Of a DNA stretch of 64,000 nt, positions 32,278 to 42,288 are shown piece after piece. The DNA is taken from the NCBI RefSeq assembly GCF_000017685.1, contig NC_010602.1, positions 2,856,001 to 2,920,000 of the forward strand, given 5' to 3'. Position numbers and translations under genes: made by a program. Source of the stretch: Leptospira biflexa serovar Patoc strain 'Patoc 1 (Paris)' (lineage in GTDB: Bacteria; Spirochaetota; Leptospiria; Leptospirales; Leptospiraceae). Each line of letters begins with the position of its first letter. Within the stretch, counting starts at the first letter, position 1. The notes beneath the pieces were generated by a model, which was given only the letters and a program-made list of their open reading frames with translations, did not search any database and was not told the DNA's origin.

Positions 32278-34308
32278 ATGGATTTGAAACGTTGGGTTTT
32301 TATCTTTTCTCTTCTCAGTTTTTACACTAGTGGAAGCCTTCATGCGGAAAATTTACCGATTTCAAAACAAGGAGTCATCGATCTATCTCAAGTCAATTTT
32401 ATAGAACAAACGTCAATTCCTTTGGCGGGAGATTGGGAATTTCAATGGAACGAGTTCACCTCTCCCCTATCAAACGATACAGACGCGTTCACCTTTAACC
32501 AAATTCAAAAAGCAAAACAAAATCATTCTACGAACTACCTAGCGACTGGGAAACGATGGAAAGAAATACACTCTGGCGTTGGATTTGCTACTTACCAATT
32601 AAGAATTATTTTCCCAGAAGGATCGAACCAGCAAATTTTTAGTATACGTTTTTTCCAAACAGGCGGTGCCGCTATGCGCGTGTTTGTCGACGGGAAGGAA
32701 TCTCTTTCACTAGGTAAAGTTGGTACAGACAAACTAACCATGGAACCAACCAGGCGTTCTGGAATTTTAATCCTTCCTCATCCAAAAAAAGTTACAAACA
32801 TACTAGTACATATTTCAAATTTTCATCATGATGATGGCTCATTTTGGTATGCACCAAAGATTGGACTTTACCAAGATATACAAAACAATCTTATCAAAGA
32901 AATCGCATTAGATTCGCTGTTATCTGGCGCTTTATTCTTTATGGCATTTTATCACTTTGTTTTATTCTTTTTCAGGAGAACTAGAAAATTAATTTTATAT
33001 TTTGGATTATTTTGCCTCACAACTGCTTTTCATTCACTTTCTTTGAATGGCGATGTCCTATATTATATTTATCACGCGATTCCTTATCATTTTGCTTTTG
33101 CTCTATCGCTCATTTTTTATTTAGCAATGCCATTTTATCTTTATTTTTTATTCCAATTTTTTCCAAATCAGTTTTCAAAAAGAGTTATTAATATTTATTC
33201 TACAATCTCTTTTGTTTTGTTTTCTTTTGTTCTTTTGACTCCTACAGAGATAGGATCGAAAACAACTTTCATCGGGCTTGTTTTCACAAATTCGGGTTTA
33301 CTCTATTCGACAATTTGTCTAACAAGAAGTGCGATCAAAAAGCAACAACTTGCTGTAAGTTTATTATTAATCCAATTGTTTTTACTATTAAGTGCGATTA
33401 ACGATACCTTATATTTATATGGAATCTTTCATCAAACTCTTATTTTAAAATATTCATATTTAACTACTGTATTGTTCCAATCACTACTTCTTGCCTCATA
33501 CTTTACTAAAATGTTCATTAAAAATGAAACTTTGAAAAATGAACTCGCAACATTAAACGAATCATTAGAAAAAACCATTATAGTGAGAACAAAAGAATAC
33601 AAAGAAGCCAAACAAATTGCGGAGGATGCGAATCAATGGAAAGATAAGTTTATATCACTTGTAGCACATGACTTACGATCTCCACTTAGCACTGTGTATT
33701 CGGCACTCACTCTAACCACCGACAAAGAAACAACTGAAGACGACAAAACACATATTCTAAATCAAGTATTTGCGATTTTAGAAAATGCAATGTCAACGAT
33801 TGAACATTTATTAAATTTAAATCGGTTCCAAATAGACAAAGGACAAATACACTTACAGATCACACAAATCACTGTGAACGACCACTTAAAACAAGTTGTT
33901 GATACTTTCACTTTTGAAATTCAAAAAAAATCTTTGTCCATCGTGAATTTGATAGCTGATTCGGCCAAAGTGTTTGCAGATTCTTCGATTTTTCTTGAGA
34001 TACTTCGAAATTTAATAGCAAATGCGATCAAATTTAGCCACCCAAAAGGTAAAATCCAAATGGACTTTTTAGAAACTAACGACAGTTTTATAATTTCAAT
34101 TAAGGACGAAGGTACTGGAATTCCGATCGAACGCCAAAAGGATTTATTCATTGAGCCAATGTCTTCACCTGGAACTTTAGGTGAAAAAGGTTTTGGGATA
34201 GGACTGAAACTTTGTTTTGAATTAATGAGATTACATCATGGAAATATCCAAGTGGAATCGGAATCCAATTCAGGAAGTCGATTCCTTTTGATATTTCCGA
34301 AGAAATGA
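32278..34308 (+). CDS. 7TMR-DISM sensor histidine kinase
   Basis: A 676-residue membrane kinase. Residues 1-23 form a signal peptide; about 30-205 is a periplasmic galactose-binding-like (DISMED2 type) domain (PLAGDWEFQWNEF, GFATYQLRI); about 213-395 has seven membrane segments; about 410-445 is a coiled coil; then HisKA (SLVAHDLRSPLSTVYSAL, His about 463) and HATPase with N-box LRNLIANAIKFSHP (about 577-590), DEGTGIP and GFGIGLKL. The periplasmic part may bind a carbohydrate-like ligand. It starts 76 bp after the SQR-like gene and might be transcribed with it. No response regulator is adjacent, but the decayed AraC gene follows. Confidence 0.9.
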   Translation: MDLKRWVFIFSLLSFYTSGSLHAENLPISKQGVIDLSQVNFIEQTSIPLAGDWEFQWNEFTSPLSNDTDAFTFNQIQKAKQNHSTNYLATGKRWKEIHSGVGFATYQLRIIFPEGSNQQIFSIRFFQTGGAAMRVFVDGKESLSLGKVGTDKLTMEPTRRSGILILPHPKKVTNILVHISNFHHDDGSFWYAPKIGLYQDIQNNLIKEIALDSLLSGALFFMAFYHFVLFFFRRTRKLILYFGLFCLTTAFHSLSLNGDVLYYIYHAIPYHFAFALSLIFYLAMPFYLYFLFQFFPNQFSKRVINIYSTISFVLFSFVLLTPTEIGSKTTFIGLVFTNSGLLYSTICLTRSAIKKQQLAVSLLLIQLFLLLSAINDTLYLYGIFHQTLILKYSYLTTVLFQSLLLASYFTKMFIKNETLKNELATLNESLEKTIIVRTKEYKEAKQIAEDANQWKDKFISLVAHDLRSPLSTVYSALTLTTDKETTEDDKTHILNQVFAILENAMSTIEHLLNLNRFQIDKGQIHLQITQITVNDHLKQVVDTFTFEIQKKSLSIVNLIADSAKVFADSSIFLEILRNLIANAIKFSHPKGKIQMDFLETNDSFIISIKDEGTGIPIERQKDLFIEPMSSPGTLGEKGFGIGLKLCFELMRLHHGNIQVESESNSGSRFLLIFPKK

Positions 34309-34362
34309 ACTACTAATCAATCTAGAGACACTTAATTTTCGTTAGCTTTTATTTTCAGCAAT

Positions 34363-35047
34363 ATGAATGATTCATATTCATTAAATACCAAAAGTAACAA
34401 ATCTCAGAATCGATACTATATTAGTCGTACTCGGTTTATTTGCATTGTTTTGTGTTCCTGCCATTCTCATCGCAAATACTACCAAAATTTTTTCAAGGAT
34501 TGCAACATACATTTATCTAATCTCTATTCCACTGATACTTGGAACTGCATTCCGAAATTTTTTAAAAGGGGAAAGACAATTTCTTTTTTTTCTAATTAGC
34601 TGGGGTTCTTACTTTATTATAAGTTACAACACTATGTTTTATCTTTTAGGAATGTTTCCTTATTCAACCTCTTACAAAAATATGAAAGACTTGAGAATGA
34701 ACGAAATGACATCCTACACCGAATTCTCTCTTTGAAAACTGATAAGGATAGTCATTTACGATATACGAAATCAAATCTCAATGCCATCAATACAGAAGAA
34801 TCACTCACTCAATTAGATTCATGGATGAAATATTCAAAACCATAACTTGATGATAAACTGGATTTAGAAATTTCCTCACGAGCCATTGGACTGACTGTCC
34901 AACAAACTTCAGAGTTGCTCAATTCTAAATTAGGTGTGAGCTTATGAGACTGGGTTTGGATCCAAAACTGCCTTCAACGTCGAATTTAAAAAAACGACAG
35001 GCATGAGTCCAGTACAATATAAACATTCTCTTAAAACTTTGAACTAA
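34363..35047 (+). pseudogene. Decayed membrane-bound AraC-family regulator
   Basis: Remains of a 7TM-AraC regulator like those at 41165 and 57268. A membrane-protein piece is open at about 34400-34735 (VVLGLFALFCVPAIL, FLFFLISWGSYFIIS). A different frame carries the linker and first helix-turn-helix (EESLTQLDSWMKYSKP, in-frame TAA at 34843-34845, then LDDKLDLEISSRAIGLTVQQ, ELLNSKLGVSL and TGA). The second helix-turn-helix appears in a third frame as GFGSKTAFNVEFKKTTGMSP, running to a TAA at 35045-35047. About 25-30 codons between GVS and GFGSK are missing. So it has a frameshift, a nonsense codon where AraC proteins usually have Tyr (KPYLD), and a deletion; it cannot make a working protein. 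Confidence 0.85.
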
Positions 35048-35129
35048 CAGGTGCAAGTATCCAAATTACTTTACTATATCGATCTAATAAAAATTGCCTT
35101 TAATCCCAATGATTTTATAACGATTCGAT

Positions 35130-36011
35130 TCACTCAAGGTAAGCCGTACCCAAGTGATAAATCTCGGTAATTTGTGTACCGCTCAATGCAATATCATACA
35201 CTCGTAGATCATCCGAATCACCCCACCAATAGTATGGTAATCCTCCACTCCCAGTCCAAGTTCCAATGACAAAGGAACCAGAAATTGTATTAAGAGGTCC
35301 TGTACCGGTAAAAGACGGACTTCCGACAAAATTTCCATTCACATAGAAATTTGCAGTATTACCGCCGTTATACGTTGTGCAAAGATGTGACCAAGTATTC
35401 AATGGAACTGTATAATCTGTGAGGGCATCATACCCATTCCCCAAAAGAGAAACCTTATTTGTAGTTGCCGTTGACAGTGCCAAAACCGAAGCATTGGCAC
35501 TGTTGGTCGTTCCATATCGAAAGACCAATTGATGCTACCCGTCTGTTGGAAGTTGAGAAGGTTTGATCCAAGCACATAGTGTTCTAGGATTTGCTCCCAA
35601 TGGTAAGCTTGCATCTTCACCTAATAATGAAGAGTAATATCTATTATTAGTATTAAAATTGATCCCTCCATTGACATCTCCATCTTTACCTGTTGTCCAA
35701 TTAGGTGACCATTCTTGTGATGAAAAATTTAAAGTCACAGGTCCAGAATTGGCCAATGATGCATTGTTAAACTCTAAATGAACCAATGGCCGAATGGCGA
35801 TTCGATTTTGTTGGAGAGAACATATTGGACCTTTCAATAAACAGAGCAAAATTTGTGTTTCACCAAATTCTTGACTGTAGAGATCGTTTGCATTTTCCAA
35901 ATCGCTTGGTTTACAGAACAGTGTAAAAAAAAGAACGATGATGAAAATCATTCGCCAATGATTGACTTGTGACTCGTCCCAAAATATGCCGTGGGTTTTA
36001 ATTTTCATCAT
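35130..36011 (-). pseudogene. LamG-domain lipoprotein interrupted by an in-frame stop
   Basis: One reading frame on the minus strand, broken only by TAG at 35535-35537. The first part (158 codons) has a signal sequence with FTLFCKPSDLEN and the start of a LamG/concanavalin-like domain (SRTLCAW-like PRTLCAWIKPSQLPTDG); after the stop the same frame continues HQLVFRYGTTNSANAS and carries on to SDDLRVYDIALSGTQITEIY, the usual end of a LamG domain. The two LamG domains of the protein at 36255 show the same order without a break. Either a recent nonsense mutation, a sequencing error, or two polypeptides. Confidence 0.8.
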
Positions 36012-36254
36012 GACTCATAAAGTATAGTAGGATCTTTACTTTCAGTCGTTCCGATATATACTTCTGAACATTTTTATTTCCAATTTTGCCAGTATTCTTG
36101 AATTTCTATGACTGAGAAATTTTCCCTACATTTCCTTTCGAACCTTTGCATCATGAATCTATATTTTTTTGGAGAAAACAGAGCCTTCTCTCCGACGAAA
36201 TATCTTGAATAAAATGAACAGGAACCAATTCTTGATCAATAAAGGGGCGACTAA

Positions 36255-39200
36255 ATGAAGAATTTGATGGTCTTATTCGTTCCCTTTTTGTTTTACACCT
36301 GTTCGATCCCTACTTTATCCAGAAGTCCATTAGACTACTTTGCTTTTTTGCGCATCGTTTCAGGACCTCAATTTACAGGGCATAATATTGGAGGAGCTGT
36401 TTCAGGATTATTACCTGGGACTTCCGTGACCCTTACCAATGTGAATGATTCCATTACGGTCTCCTCCGATGGAAATTTTTCATTCCCTACCAAATTAAGT
36501 ACAGGACAAAGTTATAATGTAAGTTTAACAACGAATGGAGTTGGGCTTACCTGCTCAATTGCAAATGCACAAGGTGTTGTTCAAAATTCACACATAACAA
36601 ACGTTAGCGTTACATGCGGAATTGGCCCTGGCTTTTATGAAGTGGGAGTGAATGTCAGTGGACTATCTGGCGCAATTTCTGTTCAAAACAATGCGACAGA
36701 AACATTAAACTTCTCTGCCAACGGTCTTCAAAAATTCACAACAATTCAACCGTCAGGTACTAATTATGCGATCACCATTTCCTCTCAACCAGTGGGAACA
36801 GTTTGTTCATTTGACAACCCTTCTCTTTCATTTGGTACCGTAACCACAGCAAATGTAACTATATTCATCACTTGCGTAACAGGATACATTGTTTCTGGAA
36901 ATTTATATTCAACTACAGGTGCAAACTTAGGACCAAATTTAATCAACCGAAGAACAGCAGTGAAAACTCTTGCAGGATCCTTTCCTACCAATACTCCCAG
37001 TGGGGCAGGAGCGGTTTTTGGTGGTGCGGTTCCAAGTGCCACTGCCTCAGCCGCTCGATTTAACAGTCCTGCTATGCTAGCAACGGATTCAAATTTCATT
37101 TATGTAGTCGACTCTACAAATTCCGTGATTCGGAAAATTGACAAACTAACAGGGACAACAACCATCCTTGCCGGTGGCAATACAGGAGGAGGCACAACTT
37201 GCCCTGGAGCTGTGACTACCAATTGTTTGGATGGTGTGGGAACAGCTGCACAGTTTAACGGGATTGTCGGGATTACAACAAACGGGAACAACCTATTTGT
37301 ATTAGAACTGACTGGAAACAGAATCCGAATTGTCAACCTAGCGACGGCCGCCGTATCCACGTTTGTTGGTTCGGGTGGTGGTGGTGCATCAAATAATACT
37401 TCTGGGATCTTAGCTACCTTTACAAACCCTTCATGGATCACAATCCACAATGGGATGATTTACGTTGTGGATCGTGGAAACTGTCTCATCCGTTCGGTGA
37501 ATCCCGTGACAACGGCAGTATCAACATTGGCAGGTGGACCTGGGTTCTGTAGTTTTGCCAATCATCCCATTGGTACGAACGCTCGATTTGTATCACCCAT
37601 CGGTATCGTAGGACTTGGAAGTTACCTTTATGTAACAGATGTTGGCTTAGGTGGTGGTTATAAAATTCGTAGGATTGACCTTACAGGAACCAATGCTGTT
37701 GATACAATTGCAGGGGATGGAGTCCAGGCTTCAACAGACGGATTTGGAACTTCAGCGCAGTTCAATGATCCGCATGGCATCACAACCGATGGGACAAATT
37801 TATTCATCTCGGAATGGTTAGGCCACCGCATCCGTCATTTAGATATATCAACTAACAAAGTCACTACGTTAGTGGGAAGTTCACCAGGATATGCGGACAA
37901 TGCCACTGGGAATGGTCTCTTTCAATTTCCAGGATTCATCACTAGTGATGGACAAAAAGTTTACATTTCAGACCAAGCAAACCATTCAATTCGTTTTTTA
38001 GAGCCAGCAGAAATCTTACACTATTCTTTTGATGGTAGTGCAAATGATTCCATTGGAACCAATCATGGAACCATCATCGGTTCGCCGATTTTAAAATCGG
38101 ATGAGAATGGAGTGATCAATGGTGCCTATGAGTTCAATGGCTTGTCTGATTCCATCAACTCTTCTGGACTTCTCTCTCAAAAAACAGACGACATCACGTT
38201 TTCTGCTTGGGTTCTTTCCTACGCAAATAACTCAAATCAGTTTATTCTTTACAATGGTTTAGGTGGAGTTGATGGATATGGATTGAAGATAGATTCAACA
38301 GGCAGTTTACAAATTGGTTTAGGTGCTGTGGACGGTCCATCAACTACGATGAAGATGCCCCTGAACCGATGGACTCATGTTGCCGTACGTCGCTTATCAA
38401 GTAACTGGCAGATTTTCATCAATGGAGTACCTGACGCTGCCGTATTTGCCACAAACCCAACTCAACCTCCATTGAGTGCTACCTTTAAAATAGGAGATGC
38501 TGGTAACGCACTCTTCTTCCGAGGAAAAATCTCTCGCGTTCAATTCTTTGATGGTGCACTCGATAATGATGCCATCCAAAAACTAGCCATCCAAGTTCCA
38601 TCAGGTCTCATTTCATATTATCCATTCAATGGAAGTGGAAAAGACTATGGAAATTTTTTGAATGACCTCACCAATAATTTTGCCGTTGGTGCCGCCGATA
38701 GAAATGGATTTCCGAACACAGCGTATTCGTTTAATGGCACAAATTCTTATTTCCAAAAACTAAACCCCAATGGACTTCCGATTGGAGTAAGTAGTCGTAC
38801 TTTATGTGCTTGGTTCAAAACGCCTACCAACATTGGACAATACATTCTTAGCTTTGGAACAGCAATCAATTCCACAGGGAATGGACTTGTCGTCAATTCC
38901 CCCATTTTAGGAATGTTCGGATGGAACGATGATGCAAATGTGATTCCTCCTCATGAAGAATTTACAAACCAATGGATTCATTTATGTGGTGTTTACGATG
39001 GAATGTCTCAAATTGCAGATGTTTATGAAAATGGGACGTTGCGGATTTCTCTTTCCAAAAGCTCATGGTTAACGGGTGTCAGTGGTAGTTTAGACATTGG
39101 AAGGCTGATTACTGCAACTGGATATTTTTCGGGGCTGATCGATGATGTTAGGATTTACGATCGGCCTTTATCTGTATCGGAAATACGCGCCATATCAGGT

Positions 39201-39968
39201 CCATATCCAACACAAGTGAGTTCCTGGAGCCAAACACTTGCCAGTAGCAGTTTAAAGTTTTTTTTAATGCCTGAAAGTGCCATACAGGGACCAGGTGGCT
39301 GTATCGGAGGTACCAATTGTGTCACATATTGGCTTGATCGGAGTGGAAATAATTTTCACGTAAGCCAAGCTGGTGCTTCCGCGCAACCTGTTTACAATCC
39401 AACTGGAATTGGTGGATTCCCAGGTGTACGTTTTTATGAAACGAATGCTACTTATCTTTCGGCTTCTTGTGTGCCTGAATTAATATCTACTTCGAACACC
39501 ATCTTTGCGATGTTTAACGACGTTGGAATGGTTGGAAATGATGGGATTTTTCACAATGGGAAAAAACTCCTCTATTTAACTGACAATGGTCCAAACAATA
39601 CCTTAAGTCTTTTTGACATTCAAATCAATAATGTTAAATTGGCCACGACTACGGACTATGGAGGTGTAGGTGAAAACATTCTCATGTCACTTGATTTCAA
39701 TGGAACCACTGGTAATATTTTCAAAAATGGATCTGTTGTATCTAGTTCATCCATACCAGGAACGGCATACGATTGTATGACATATGATATGAGTATTGGT
39801 AGGTATGTTTGGTCATCAGGGACTTATCCAAATAATGGAGATTATCTAGATGGTCACATTGGAGACCTAATCTATTATGACCAAGTTCTCTCCGCAAGCG
39901 ATCGAGAATTGGTACAATGTTACTTATCAAGTAAGTATAAAAAAATTGTAGGACATCCTTGCCCTTAA
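36255..39968 (+). CDS. Very large lipoprotein with NHL repeats and LamG domains
   Basis: A 1237-residue lipoprotein, signal peptide with lipobox LFYTC (Cys16). Domains in order: two Ig-like or carboxypeptidase-regulatory-like repeats (about 43-205; VSGLLPGTSVTLTNV, GNFSFPTKL); six NHL-type units (about 265-590; IYVVDSTNSVIRKID, IYVVDRGNCLIRSVN, LFISEWLGHRIRHLD), which would form a propeller; two LamG jelly-roll domains (about 592-770 and 775-990, the second with SRTLCAW and IDDVRIYDRPL); and a third lectin-like part (about 1010-1237; YWLDRSGNNF, GGFPGVRFYE). AAGGGG precedes the ATG. Such architecture suggests carbohydrate or matrix binding at the cell surface. It is divergent from the broken LamG gene. 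Confidence 0.85.
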   Translation: MKNLMVLFVPFLFYTCSIPTLSRSPLDYFAFLRIVSGPQFTGHNIGGAVSGLLPGTSVTLTNVNDSITVSSDGNFSFPTKLSTGQSYNVSLTTNGVGLTCSIANAQGVVQNSHITNVSVTCGIGPGFYEVGVNVSGLSGAISVQNNATETLNFSANGLQKFTTIQPSGTNYAITISSQPVGTVCSFDNPSLSFGTVTTANVTIFITCVTGYIVSGNLYSTTGANLGPNLINRRTAVKTLAGSFPTNTPSGAGAVFGGAVPSATASAARFNSPAMLATDSNFIYVVDSTNSVIRKIDKLTGTTTILAGGNTGGGTTCPGAVTTNCLDGVGTAAQFNGIVGITTNGNNLFVLELTGNRIRIVNLATAAVSTFVGSGGGGASNNTSGILATFTNPSWITIHNGMIYVVDRGNCLIRSVNPVTTAVSTLAGGPGFCSFANHPIGTNARFVSPIGIVGLGSYLYVTDVGLGGGYKIRRIDLTGTNAVDTIAGDGVQASTDGFGTSAQFNDPHGITTDGTNLFISEWLGHRIRHLDISTNKVTTLVGSSPGYADNATGNGLFQFPGFITSDGQKVYISDQANHSIRFLEPAEILHYSFDGSANDSIGTNHGTIIGSPILKSDENGVINGAYEFNGLSDSINSSGLLSQKTDDITFSAWVLSYANNSNQFILYNGLGGVDGYGLKIDSTGSLQIGLGAVDGPSTTMKMPLNRWTHVAVRRLSSNWQIFINGVPDAAVFATNPTQPPLSATFKIGDAGNALFFRGKISRVQFFDGALDNDAIQKLAIQVPSGLISYYPFNGSGKDYGNFLNDLTNNFAVGAADRNGFPNTAYSFNGTNSYFQKLNPNGLPIGVSSRTLCAWFKTPTNIGQYILSFGTAINSTGNGLVVNSPILGMFGWNDDANVIPPHEEFTNQWIHLCGVYDGMSQIADVYENGTLRISLSKSSWLTGVSGSLDIGRLITATGYFSGLIDDVRIYDRPLSVSEIRAISGPYPTQVSSWSQTLASSSLKFFLMPESAIQGPGGCIGGTNCVTYWLDRSGNNFHVSQAGASAQPVYNPTGIGGFPGVRFYETNATYLSASCVPELISTSNTIFAMFNDVGMVGNDGIFHNGKKLLYLTDNGPNNTLSLFDIQINNVKLATTTDYGGVGENILMSLDFNGTTGNIFKNGSVVSSSSIPGTAYDCMTYDMSIGRYVWSSGTYPNNGDYLDGHIGDLIYYDQVLSASDRELVQCYLSSKYKKIVGHPCP

Positions 39969-40015
39969 CCCACCAATCCAATCTATGATCGGATCGGTCA
40001 GTCGAGTTCAATCAA

Positions 40016-40744
40016 TTAGTTTGGAATTTGATCAACATTTTTTTTGATCATCTGGATTCCCATCATGACCATCCAAAATAACCAAGACAAACTTCCAATG
40101 AGTCCAGCAAATGGGATCTCACCTACTTCTGGCACCACGAGGGAAAACAATTCCCATTGGGCAAGAGTGTAGATAAAAGAAGAAACAATTCCAAAAACGG
40201 ATATCCATTTCGGAAAAATTTGATGTTTCCAACTCATAAGGGACACCAAAAACATCCATAGGATTGTAAAAAGTTGACCTAAATGTTCTCCGATCAAAAC
40301 TCCAAACAAATGATGGATCGTTTGAAAATTGAGTAATGCCGCCTGTTTGATCATCTCTGAAGAATTTGGATCCATCCATACATTGGAAAGAATAGGTACA
40401 ACAAATACCCATCGCAATAAACCAATGAGCTGAAAAAACAAAGAAACAATCCCAAAAATGACAGCTGACAGAGATAACAAGGGACTGAATTGTTTCGTGT
40501 TCAAATACAAATGAAGATATCCAAATATAAGTGGAAGTCCCGATATTCCAAAAAACCACCATGTCCAAATGAAGGAGGAACCACCATGATGAAATTCCCT
40601 TAGAATCACTTCTGTTGGCTTTCTCAATATCTCTGGATACTGAAATTGAATGATCAAAATCGTATAGGGAATTTGAATCAGAATTGGTATCAAAATCAAT
40701 ACCATGCCAATCGTTCGATTCCATTTGATTGTTTCTTTTATCAT
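40016..40744 (-). CDS. DUF4386-type membrane protein
   Basis: A 242-residue protein with about six membrane segments, beginning ETIKWNRTIGMVLILIPILI and including FGISGLPLIFGYLHLYL, a middle VFGIVSLFFQLIGLLRWVFVVP segment and HLFGVLIGEHLGQLF, a pattern typical of the DUF4386 family. Function unknown. GAGGTTAA precedes the ATG. It lies directly after the decayed outer-membrane protein gene on the same strand, with only 10 bp between them. Confidence 0.75.
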   Translation of the reverse strand: MIKETIKWNRTIGMVLILIPILIQIPYTILIIQFQYPEILRKPTEVILREFHHGGSSFIWTWWFFGISGLPLIFGYLHLYLNTKQFSPLLSLSAVIFGIVSLFFQLIGLLRWVFVVPILSNVWMDPNSSEMIKQAALLNFQTIHHLFGVLIGEHLGQLFTILWMFLVSLMSWKHQIFPKWISVFGIVSSFIYTLAQWELFSLVVPEVGEIPFAGLIGSLSWLFWMVMMGIQMIKKNVDQIPN

Positions 40745-40754
40745 ATTTAACCTC

Positions 40755-41029
40755 TTAAAAAAAATGTGAATAACTAATACCAGGTGTTGGATTCAGCTCT
40801 GTCGAAGAACCCTCTGCAGAAAGTACGATCAATCCAATTCGAAAACTAAATCCTTTCCATAACATAAAGCGATACCCAAGTTCATACATAAGTGTATCTT
40901 TGATATAGAGGGCGCTCGAAATAAATTTACGGAAAACTCTTCCTTAGAAAACGTTGGAGTACCATGTACAGATTGTCCCATAAGACAGCACGTAAGAAAA
41001 ATAATAGATAGAAAAACTCTTATTCGCAT
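40755..41029 (-). pseudogene. Remnant of an outer-membrane beta-barrel protein gene
   Basis: An ATG frame gives a clean signal peptide (MRIRVFLSIIFLTCCLMGQS, then VHG) and about 20 further residues; it then runs in a wrong frame to a stop at 40829. A second frame overlapping it reads SSALYIKDTLMYELGYRF, MLWKGFSFRIGLIVLSAEGS and ends ISYSHFF, the strand pattern and terminal Phe of an outer-membrane barrel. So a large internal deletion has joined the two ends out of frame. What remains is about 90 codons. Confidence 0.7.
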
Positions 41030-41069
41030 CGAATGTATCTCTATTATCATCCAAGATTCAAAAATTGTC

Positions 41070-41102
41070 GTCCCACCCCATCGGATGGGACCTTTCTTTT
41101 TT
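41070..41102 (+). terminator. Stem-loop with T run before the 7TM-AraC gene
   Basis: GTCCCA and TGGGAC (6 bp) flank a 10-base loop that can itself pair in another register (CCATC/GATGG), followed by CTTTCTTTTTT. No plus-strand gene ends here, so this is either a barrier to read-through or an attenuator in the leader of the regulator gene 63 bp further on. Confidence 0.5.
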
Positions 41103-41164
41103 AAAAATTCTTTCTATTCAAAGAATTAAAGAAAAGAGAAGATGAAAGAAGATAGGGATTTTGA

Positions 41165-42253
41165 ATGTTAGGTTCGATTTTAATCAGCGCAGGATTGATC
41201 CAGTCAATTTTTCTCGGCTTCTATTTTGGACTTCAAGAGAAAAGTAAAAATATATCTAGTCGATACCTTGGGTTCTTCTTTCTTTTCCTAGCAATGTTCA
41301 TGGCTTGCAACCTAGTCTATTTCACAGGAAACATAATCGAATACCCTCACCTCATGAAAGTAGGCTATTTATTTGGATTCTGTATTGCTCCTAGCTTTTC
41401 GGTCTCTGTCGTTCGTTATTTTGGTATTCCCAAAGAAAAAGCCATCTGGAATCCAATTTATTTAATCGTTCCGATCCTATTTCTATTGTATGAAACACCA
41501 TTTTATCTTTCAAACGCGGAAGATAAAATTAAGATATTATCCGATATCGCAACAAACGATTTTTTTAGCGAATTGAACATCATCCAAATGATGATTCTCG
41601 GTTATTCCTTCTTTATTTTTTTAAGATTGTATTTCCGATTTCAAATCGAAATGAAACATTTCGCTAAAGACATTCACTGGGAAGGAAAAATATTTTATCA
41701 ATACCTCCTCTACCTTATCATTTGGCTCTTGTTTTGTATTTTGGTATGTGTTATTCTACCGGGGAAAATATCTGAAACGATTTCCAATCTAGGAATTTCC
41801 ATTTGGATTCTTGGGTTTGCTTGGCATCGAATATATTTAGATAAAAATATAATGAACCATCTTCAGATTCAAAAACAGGATCCATCAAAATATCAAAAAT
41901 CATACATCCCAGAAAAACAAATGTTGGAACTAGGTAAACATTTGGAAACAATAGTCAACAACAAAGATTACTTATTCAATGGGGACTTAAATCTTGCAAA
42001 CATTGCAAATACACTTGGTCTATCCAATCATTCAACTTCTCAAGTATGCAATCGATTTTTTGGCAAAAGTTTGATTGATGTCATCCAAGAGAAAAGAATT
42101 GAACATGCTAAAATCGCATTACTCGATACAAAAAAAACAGTTTTGAGAATTGGATTTGATGTTGGATTTAATTCAAAAAATTCATTTATCAGAGCTTTTA
42201 AGGAAGTTACAAAATTAACTCCGACTGAGTACAGAAATCAAAACAAATCTTAG
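41165..42253 (+). CDS. Membrane-bound AraC-family regulator (7TM type)
   Basis: A 362-residue regulator. Residues 1-220 contain about seven membrane segments (for example ILISAGLIQSIFLGFYFGL, FFFLFLAMFMACNLVYF), then a linker and a C-terminal AraC domain: first helix-turn-helix LANIANTLGLSNHSTSQVCN (about 272-291), and second VLRIGFDVGFNSKNSFIRAF (about 324-343) with KEVTKLTPTEYR. These proteins sense a signal at the membrane and bind DNA without leaving it. AGGG lies before the ATG. The rhodanese gene starts 35 bp after its stop and may be a target. Confidence 0.88.
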   Translation: MLGSILISAGLIQSIFLGFYFGLQEKSKNISSRYLGFFFLFLAMFMACNLVYFTGNIIEYPHLMKVGYLFGFCIAPSFSVSVVRYFGIPKEKAIWNPIYLIVPILFLLYETPFYLSNAEDKIKILSDIATNDFFSELNIIQMMILGYSFFIFLRLYFRFQIEMKHFAKDIHWEGKIFYQYLLYLIIWLLFCILVCVILPGKISETISNLGISIWILGFAWHRIYLDKNIMNHLQIQKQDPSKYQKSYIPEKQMLELGKHLETIVNNKDYLFNGDLNLANIANTLGLSNHSTSQVCNRFFGKSLIDVIQEKRIEHAKIALLDTKKTVLRIGFDVGFNSKNSFIRAFKEVTKLTPTEYRNQNKS

Positions 42254-42288
42254 CCAAAAGAATTCTCTATCGATGGGAATCTGGGCCA

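Noticed and set aside
40829..41050. Intact 73-residue secreted protein
   Set aside because: After the signal peptide the sequence is out of frame with a clear barrel C-terminus, so it is read as a remnant of a larger gene.
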